Below are positions 63,593 through 64,000 of a stretch of 64,000 bases of DNA, in pieces (the stretch's first letter is position 1; every line of letters starts with the position of its first letter). The position numbers were made by a program, and so were the translations under genes. The notes beneath the pieces were generated by a model. The model had not been told where the DNA came from and made no database searches. It saw only the letters and a list, made by a program, of their open reading frames with translations. The stretch comes from Photobacterium sanguinicancri (GTDB lineage: Bacteria > Pseudomonadota > Gammaproteobacteria > Enterobacterales > Vibrionaceae), in contig NZ_AP024850.1 in the NCBI RefSeq assembly GCF_024346675.1, positions 2,418,001 through 2,482,000 of the forward strand, written 5' to 3'.

Positions 63593-64000
63593 CTAAACTA
63601 TTGGCAGTTTGATTCTAAATTTGGTTTTATCTACATCGCTTTTTAACGCGATCGTTCCACCGTAGCTATGAACAATACGCTGTACTATCGACAATCCTAA
63701 CCCCAAGCCAAAAGACAAACCGCCTTTTTTGGTCGTGAAGTTAGGTTGGAATATTTTTCGGCGTGTCGCTTCGTCAATCATTGGTCCATTATTGCTAATG
63801 GTAATCATCAAACGATTCTTTGAATAACGCGTAATAATTTCGATGGTTGGCGTGTCTGTTTGCTCCATGGCATCACACGCATTTTTAATGATATTAACCC
63901 ACACCTGAACGAGTTCAGTCGAGCTGGCCGTAATGGCGGGTAATACTGCAGGGCGCAAAACAACATTCACCCGACGTAAGTTGCTTTGCAATAACGCCAA
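63593..64000 (-). CDS. Sensor histidine kinase, C-terminal part (truncated by window edge)
   Basis: The visible 135 residues are the ATP-binding domain of a histidine kinase: NIIKNACDAMEQTD (N box), ITISNNGPMID (G1 box), FQPNFTTKKGGLSFGLGLGLSI (F and G2 boxes). The gene continues past the right edge, so the sensor and phosphorylated His are not seen. Its N box style is that of NtrB/ZraS-type kinases (class HPK4). It is followed by a receiver-only regulator in the same operon. Confidence 0.9.
   Translation of the reverse strand: MALLQSNLRRVNVVLRPAVLPAITASSTELVQVWVNIIKNACDAMEQTDTPTIEIITRYSKNRLMITISNNGPMIDEATRRKIFQPNFTTKKGGLSFGLGLGLSIVQRIVHSYGGTIALKSDVDKTKFRIKLPIV

Noticed and set aside
1..64000. 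tRNA, rRNA, insertion sequences, prophage or attachment sites
   Set aside because: No tRNA-like cloverleaf, rRNA stretch, transposase, integrase or terminal inverted repeats were seen on reading both strands; a program scan would be needed to be sure about tRNAs.

Overview
The window looks like a chromosomal segment of a marine gammaproteobacterium of the family Vibrionaceae, most likely Photobacterium or a close relative. This is inferred from gene content: a TorS/TorT pair, the mgsA-helD-yccS cluster, a VC1899-type DUF1887 protein, FabV as enoyl-ACP reductase, a treR-treB-treC locus, a Vibrio-type porin, and a DUF3541-like protein. I see no rRNA, tRNA, CRISPR array, insertion sequence or prophage. 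Most intergenic boundaries carry clear rho-independent terminators.

Region by region. 1-5.2 kb: the 3' end of a gene with a PEP-CTERM-like tail; a CcmI/NrfG-like TPR membrane protein; a YiiM-type MOSC protein; then the complete three-gene AmmeMemoRadiSam set (radical SAM enzyme on the minus strand, Memo-like and AMMECR1-like genes divergent and overlapping), with a membrane-anchored glutaredoxin directly behind the radical SAM gene. 5.3-9.5 kb: a secreted DUF3541-like protein, an EEP-family phosphodiesterase, a DEDDh exonuclease, mobB, and an unlisted 48-codon small gene behind a leader with two hairpins. 10-18.4 kb: a soluble CZB chemoreceptor, a Tat-exported PhoX phosphatase, a lipoprotein form of ecotin, an ATPase-binding protein-permease ABC importer of the iron/cobalamin class, and a secreted C69 dipeptidase.

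18.6-29.4 kb: TorS and TorT, transcribed divergently from a short region with a perfect dyad; mgsA, helD and yccS; and a LysR regulator. 29.5-38.7 kb: a single 3041-residue RTX adhesin with an N-terminal retention module, a LapG-type PAAG site, three tandem repeats of about 300 residues, and a C-terminal type I secretion signal. Its secretion and control genes are not here. 39-44.2 kb: a LysE-type exporter, then trehalose uptake and hydrolysis with two identical operators. 44.7-49.3 kb: a stand-alone CARF plus PD-(D/E)XK nuclease protein related to Card1/Can2, an unknown lipoprotein, and an NfsA-like reductase in an operon with an iron alcohol dehydrogenase.

49.6-64 kb: a porin, grxA, a ybjL-type transporter starting with GTG, phoP-phoQ, fabV, a dCache chemoreceptor, fadE with a PsrA-like TetR regulator, and at the right edge a receiver-only response regulator behind a truncated histidine kinase. 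The recurring themes are envelope sensing (PhoPQ, TorST, two chemoreceptors, the right-edge pair), surface attachment, nutrient scavenging, and redox or fatty-acid metabolism. The least understood pieces are the AmmeMemoRadiSam-glutaredoxin locus, the CARF nuclease outside any CRISPR setting, and the small gene at 9374-9520.
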